Source: Gemmatimonadota bacterium (lineage in GTDB: Bacteria > Gemmatimonadota > Gemmatimonadetes > Gemmatimonadales > Gemmatimonadaceae). From it: a stretch of 64,000 nt of DNA. How positions within the stretch are numbered: position 1 is the stretch's first letter; each line of letters opens with the position of its first letter. The stretch is from assembly GCA_014192065.1 (NCBI GenBank), contig BJHH01000004.1, forward strand, positions 186,001-250,000, in the 5' to 3' direction. Below, piece after piece: positions 61,054 to 64,000 of this stretch. Under the pieces are notes generated by a model. It was not told the DNA's origin. It made no database searches and worked only from the letters and a program-made list of their open reading frames with translations. Position numbers and translations under genes: made by a program.

Positions 61054-62964
61054 ATGGGTAACTCTCCCAGCGCCGGTATTCTCTCGCGAATCAGCGGTCC
61101 CGCCGACCTCAAGTCGTTGTCGGCGCCGGAGCTACAGCTGCTCGCCGAGGAAGTGCGCGCATTCTTGATCGACAACTGCTCGCGAACCGGAGGTCACATC
61201 GGTGCCGGGCTCGGCGTTGTCGAGCTGACCGTTGCGCTGCATCATGTGTTCGACACGCCACGCGACCAACTGGTCTGGGATGTCGGCCATCAGGGATATC
61301 CGCACAAGGTCCTCACCGGCCGCGCCGGGCGGATGGGGTCGTTGCGCCAGGAAGACGGACTGTCTGGATTTCTCAAACGGTCAGAGAGCGCCTACGATGC
61401 GTTCGGCGCCGGTCATGCGGCGACGTCGATTTCTGCGGCCTACGGCATGGCTGTGGCGCGCGACATCAACAAGGATGCCTTCAAAGTGGTCGCGATTATC
61501 GGTGACGGCTCTCTAGGCAGCGGCCTCGCCTACGAAGGGCTCAATAACGCGGGCGCATCGCATCGCGACATGATTGTAGTCCTCAACGACAACGAGATGT
61601 CCATCGCGCCCAACGTTGGCGCGATGCACAAGTATCTCACGTCGGTGCAGCGCAACTCGCTGTACAACCGTGTGCGCATGAAGATCGGTGACCTGGCACG
61701 CCAGGCGCCCGGGCCGTTTAAGGATGCGGAACGGATGCTGCACAAGTGGGAGGAGAGTCTGAAGGCATTCCTCACTCCCGGCGTGCTGTTCGAGGAACTG
61801 GGATTCCGCTACTTCGGGCCGATCGACGGACACGATATTGCGCAGATGGCCGAGACGTTCCGCGCCATTCGCGAGATGAAAGGCACGATCCTCGTCCACG
61901 TGATCACCCAAAAGGGGAAGGGCTTCCCGGCGGGTGAACATCTCGAGAAGTGGCACGCCCTGCCGCCGGGCCATGACCCCGCAACTGGCAAACAGCTCAC
62001 GGCGTCCACGGCGAATGCGAACTACACTGCGGTGTTCGGGAAGGGCCTCGCGGAGTTGATGGACGAGGATCCGCGCATTGCGGTGATCACAGCCGCCATG
62101 CCAAGCGGCACGGGCACGGCCCAGATCGCCAAGGCGCACCCGACGCGGTTCTTCGACGTCGGCATCGCCGAAGGGCACGGCGTCACGATGGCCGCCGGGA
62201 TGGCAACGCAGGGCGTTCGTCCCGTGGCCGCGATCTATTCGACGTTCATCCAGCGCGCCTACGACAGCATCATTCACGACGTCGCGATCCAGAATCTGCC
62301 CGTGGTGCTCTGTCTCGACCGTGCCGGCCTCGTCGGCGAAGATGGCGAAACGCACGCTGGGCTCTACGACATCGCGTTCCTGCTCGCGGTGCCGAACACC
62401 ACCGTTACGGCGCCAAAGGACGGGCGTGAACTGCTTGGGCTGCTCCGCACGGCCACGACCCACGGCGCTGGACCGTTCTCGATCCGTTACCCGCGTGATG
62501 CGGCCCCTGACATCGTGCCGTCGATCAAGGCGATCGAAGCGGTGCCGTATGGAACGTGGGAAATCATGCGACGGGGGAGTGAAGTGGCGATCCTTGCCGT
62601 GGGCACGATGGTACTGCCGTCGCTCCGCGCCGCCGAGACGCTCGCCCTCGATGGATATGATGTCACGGTAGTGAACTGCCGCTTTCTCAAGCCGTATGAT
62701 GCCGCGGCACTCGCGGCCATCGTGGCCGAGCATCGGCAGATCCTCGTGGTCGAGGAAGGGACGGTCGTGAACGGGTTCGGCGCGATGCTGGCCGCGGTCG
62801 TGGCTGGCATGGACGGCGGCGTCTGCGTGCATGCGCACGGCGTACCGGACAAGATCGTGTATGCGGCGGCGCGGGCGCGGCAGCTGGCCGCCTGCGGCCT
62901 GAATGAAGAGGGTATCGCGGATCGTGTGCGGGCGCTGCATGGCAGCGAGGCGGTGTCGCGCTGA
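61054..62964 (+). CDS. dxs: 1-deoxy-D-xylulose-5-phosphate synthase
   Basis: The 636-residue thiamine diphosphate enzyme starts the MEP pathway from pyruvate and glyceraldehyde 3-phosphate. It has SRTGGHIGAGLGVVELTVALHHVF (catalytic His region, quoted in part), WDVGHQGYPHKVLTGR, SLSGFLKRSESAYDAFGAGHAATSISAAYGMA-type block (in part GAGHAATSISAAYG), the cofactor motif GDGSLGSGLAYEGLNNAG, and LDRAGLVGEDGETHAGLYDIAF. The ATG is preceded by no obvious Shine-Dalgarno site. The stop TGA shares one base with the nadK ATG. Confidence 0.96.
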   Translation: MGNSPSAGILSRISGPADLKSLSAPELQLLAEEVRAFLIDNCSRTGGHIGAGLGVVELTVALHHVFDTPRDQLVWDVGHQGYPHKVLTGRAGRMGSLRQEDGLSGFLKRSESAYDAFGAGHAATSISAAYGMAVARDINKDAFKVVAIIGDGSLGSGLAYEGLNNAGASHRDMIVVLNDNEMSIAPNVGAMHKYLTSVQRNSLYNRVRMKIGDLARQAPGPFKDAERMLHKWEESLKAFLTPGVLFEELGFRYFGPIDGHDIAQMAETFRAIREMKGTILVHVITQKGKGFPAGEHLEKWHALPPGHDPATGKQLTASTANANYTAVFGKGLAELMDEDPRIAVITAAMPSGTGTAQIAKAHPTRFFDVGIAEGHGVTMAAGMATQGVRPVAAIYSTFIQRAYDSIIHDVAIQNLPVVLCLDRAGLVGEDGETHAGLYDIAFLLAVPNTTVTAPKDGRELLGLLRTATTHGAGPFSIRYPRDAAPDIVPSIKAIEAVPYGTWEIMRRGSEVAILAVGTMVLPSLRAAETLALDGYDVTVVNCRFLKPYDAAALAAIVAEHRQILVVEEGTVVNGFGAMLAAVVAGMDGGVCVHAHGVPDKIVYAAARARQLAACGLNEEGIADRVRALHGSEAVSR

Positions 62965-63824
62965 TGCGTCTCGGGATCTTTGGGCACCGCGCATACGAGG
63001 GTATTCCGGAGATTGTGGCGATGGTGCTGCGCGAAGCGCCGCGCCTCGCGATGGATGTGCGCGTCGAACGCTCGTTGATGGACGTCGCGCCGGGCTCCGA
63101 GGAACTGACCGAACCCGGCCAGGTCGATGCGCTCGTTTCGCTTGGTGGAGACGGCACGCTGCTCCGCGCCGCACGTTTTCTCAATGGCGCCGACGTGCCG
63201 GTGCTCGGCGTCAACCTTGGCCGGCTCGGGTACCTCACGAGTTGTTCGGCGCGTGAGTTCCAGCGCGTCCTGCCGAAACTCGCCAAAGGGAACTACGCGA
63301 CGGAATTGCGGATGGTGTTGGAAGCGACGACCGGCCTCGCCGACGCCCCGACCGGCGTGCTCATGCGGGCGATGAACGACGTCGTCGTGCATAAGGGTGG
63401 ATTCGCGCGCGTGCTGCGCATGCGGCTCTTCGTAAACGACGAGGAGATCGGCGTACTGGCCGCGGACGGCGTGGTCATCTGCACGCCCACCGGATCGACC
63501 GCGTACTCGATGTCGGCTGGCGGGCCGATCGTTGAGCCAACGGTCGAGTCGATCTTGCTCACGCCGATCGCGCCGCACACGCTGGCGATCCGGCCGCTGG
63601 TGCTGCGTCCGGACACCAAGATTGTGGTGCAACCGGAAGATGCGCCGGAAGAAGTGTTGGTGACGGTGGACGGCCAGGTTGGTGCCAGCTTGGGACGCGG
63701 TCATGCGCTCACGCTGCGTCGCGCCGAACATCCCGTCCGGATCGTGCGATTTCCAGGCACGACCTTCGTGGGTCGGCTCCGCCGCAAGCTCGGCTGGGGC
63801 GGACTCGCGGACCGCGACGGGTAG
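62964..63824 (+). CDS. nadK: NAD kinase
   Basis: The 286-residue enzyme makes NADP from NAD and ATP. It has the GGDG motif in VSLGGDGTLLRAARFLNG, GVNLGRLGYLTS, the substrate block AMNDVVVHKGGFARVL and GVVICTPTGSTAYSMSAGGPIV, and LRPDTKIVV near the end. The ATG overlaps the dxs stop (TGATG). recN follows with 23 bases between, a common nadK-recN neighbour pair. Confidence 0.97.
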   Translation: MRLGIFGHRAYEGIPEIVAMVLREAPRLAMDVRVERSLMDVAPGSEELTEPGQVDALVSLGGDGTLLRAARFLNGADVPVLGVNLGRLGYLTSCSAREFQRVLPKLAKGNYATELRMVLEATTGLADAPTGVLMRAMNDVVVHKGGFARVLRMRLFVNDEEIGVLAADGVVICTPTGSTAYSMSAGGPIVEPTVESILLTPIAPHTLAIRPLVLRPDTKIVVQPEDAPEEVLVTVDGQVGASLGRGHALTLRRAEHPVRIVRFPGTTFVGRLRRKLGWGGLADRDG

Positions 63825-63847
63825 CCCCGGGACCGCTGGAGGACCGC

Positions 63848-64000
63848 GTGCTCACGCAGCTCCGGATCAGAAACGTCGCCATCATCGAGTCCGTCACGCT
63901 CCCGTTGCAGCGGGGGCTGAACGTGCTGAGCGGTGAGACCGGGGCTGGCAAGTCCATTATTATCGGTGCGCTCGGTCTGCTCATTGGCGAGCGGGCGTCG
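63848..64000 (+). CDS. recN: DNA repair protein RecN, N-terminal part (cut by window end)
   Basis: The 51 visible codons give LTQLRIRNVAIIESVTLPL and then the Walker A region LSGETGAGKSIIIGALGLLIGERA (in parts: SGETGAGKSIIIGA), which is the RecN start. RecN is an SMC-like ATPase in double-strand break repair. The GTG start is supported by GGAGG (63838-63842) five bases upstream. The gene continues past the window. Confidence 0.93.
   Translation, partial: MLTQLRIRNVAIIESVTLPLQRGLNVLSGETGAGKSIIIGALGLLIGERAS

Overview
The window is a dense (well over 90 % coding), GC-rich stretch of bacterial chromosome made almost entirely of housekeeping genes. No insertion sequence, prophage, CRISPR array or toxin-antitoxin pair was seen, and there is no gene-free stretch longer than 300 bases. 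Heptose genes for lipopolysaccharide core (gmhA, rfaE1), a membrane-anchored PpiD-type periplasmic chaperone and a lipobox protein point to a diderm (Gram-negative-type) cell. dxs shows the MEP isoprenoid route. RNase Y, ZapA, MutS2, Rex and an actinobacterial-looking succinate dehydrogenase occur together in a high-GC diderm, which best fits the Gemmatimonadota. This assignment is an inference from gene content, not from a database match.

Layout. 0-7 kb: ppiD on the minus strand, then TPR protein-aroQ-M24 peptidase and accB-accC on the plus strand. 7-16 kb: ftsK, yraN, recA-(terminator)-recX, alaS, a small unknown ORF, gmhA and an SDR. 16-27 kb: CCA-adding enzyme, ZIP transporter, rarA, LEA-type lipoprotein, hflX, two minus-strand tRNAs without encoded CCA, rfaE1, asparaginase II, CMD protein, obgE and dprA. 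27-32.6 kb: hemW, then hrcA-dnaJ-prmA-rsmE-HIT, with the last four genes joined by stop/start overlaps. 32.6-36 kb: minus-strand sdhCAB with a five-helix, Cys/His-rich anchor. 36-44.5 kb: rpsU with a clear terminator, then mutS2-dnaG-zinc ribbon protein-recJ-rsmD-coaD. 44.6-47.7 kb: a three-gene partner-switching module (STAS antagonist, anti-sigma kinase, GAF-PP2C phosphatase), then rsmA. 47.7-50.2 kb: rex (minus) with a perfect Rex operator upstream, a DnaQ-like exonuclease and an MBL hydrolase. 50.2-55.8 kb: infC-rpmI-rplT behind an attenuator-like leader, pheS-pheT, and a coiled-coil protein with zapA. 55.8-64 kb: a 6S-like structured RNA candidate, rny, folD-xseA-xseB-ispA-dxs-nadK, and the start of recN at the window edge.

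The genes fall into tightly packed operons in which the next start often overlaps the previous stop (ATGA, GTGA, TGATG), so translational coupling is likely. GTG and TTG starts are common and infC appears to use ATT. The most interesting non-coding signals are the infC leader, in which an upstream segment can pair perfectly with the 5' arm of a strong terminator, the structured RNA between zapA and rny, the Rex operator, and the recA-recX terminator. The most interesting protein is the SdhC anchor, which looks like the mycobacterial Sdh1 type with a membrane-embedded Rieske-like cluster.
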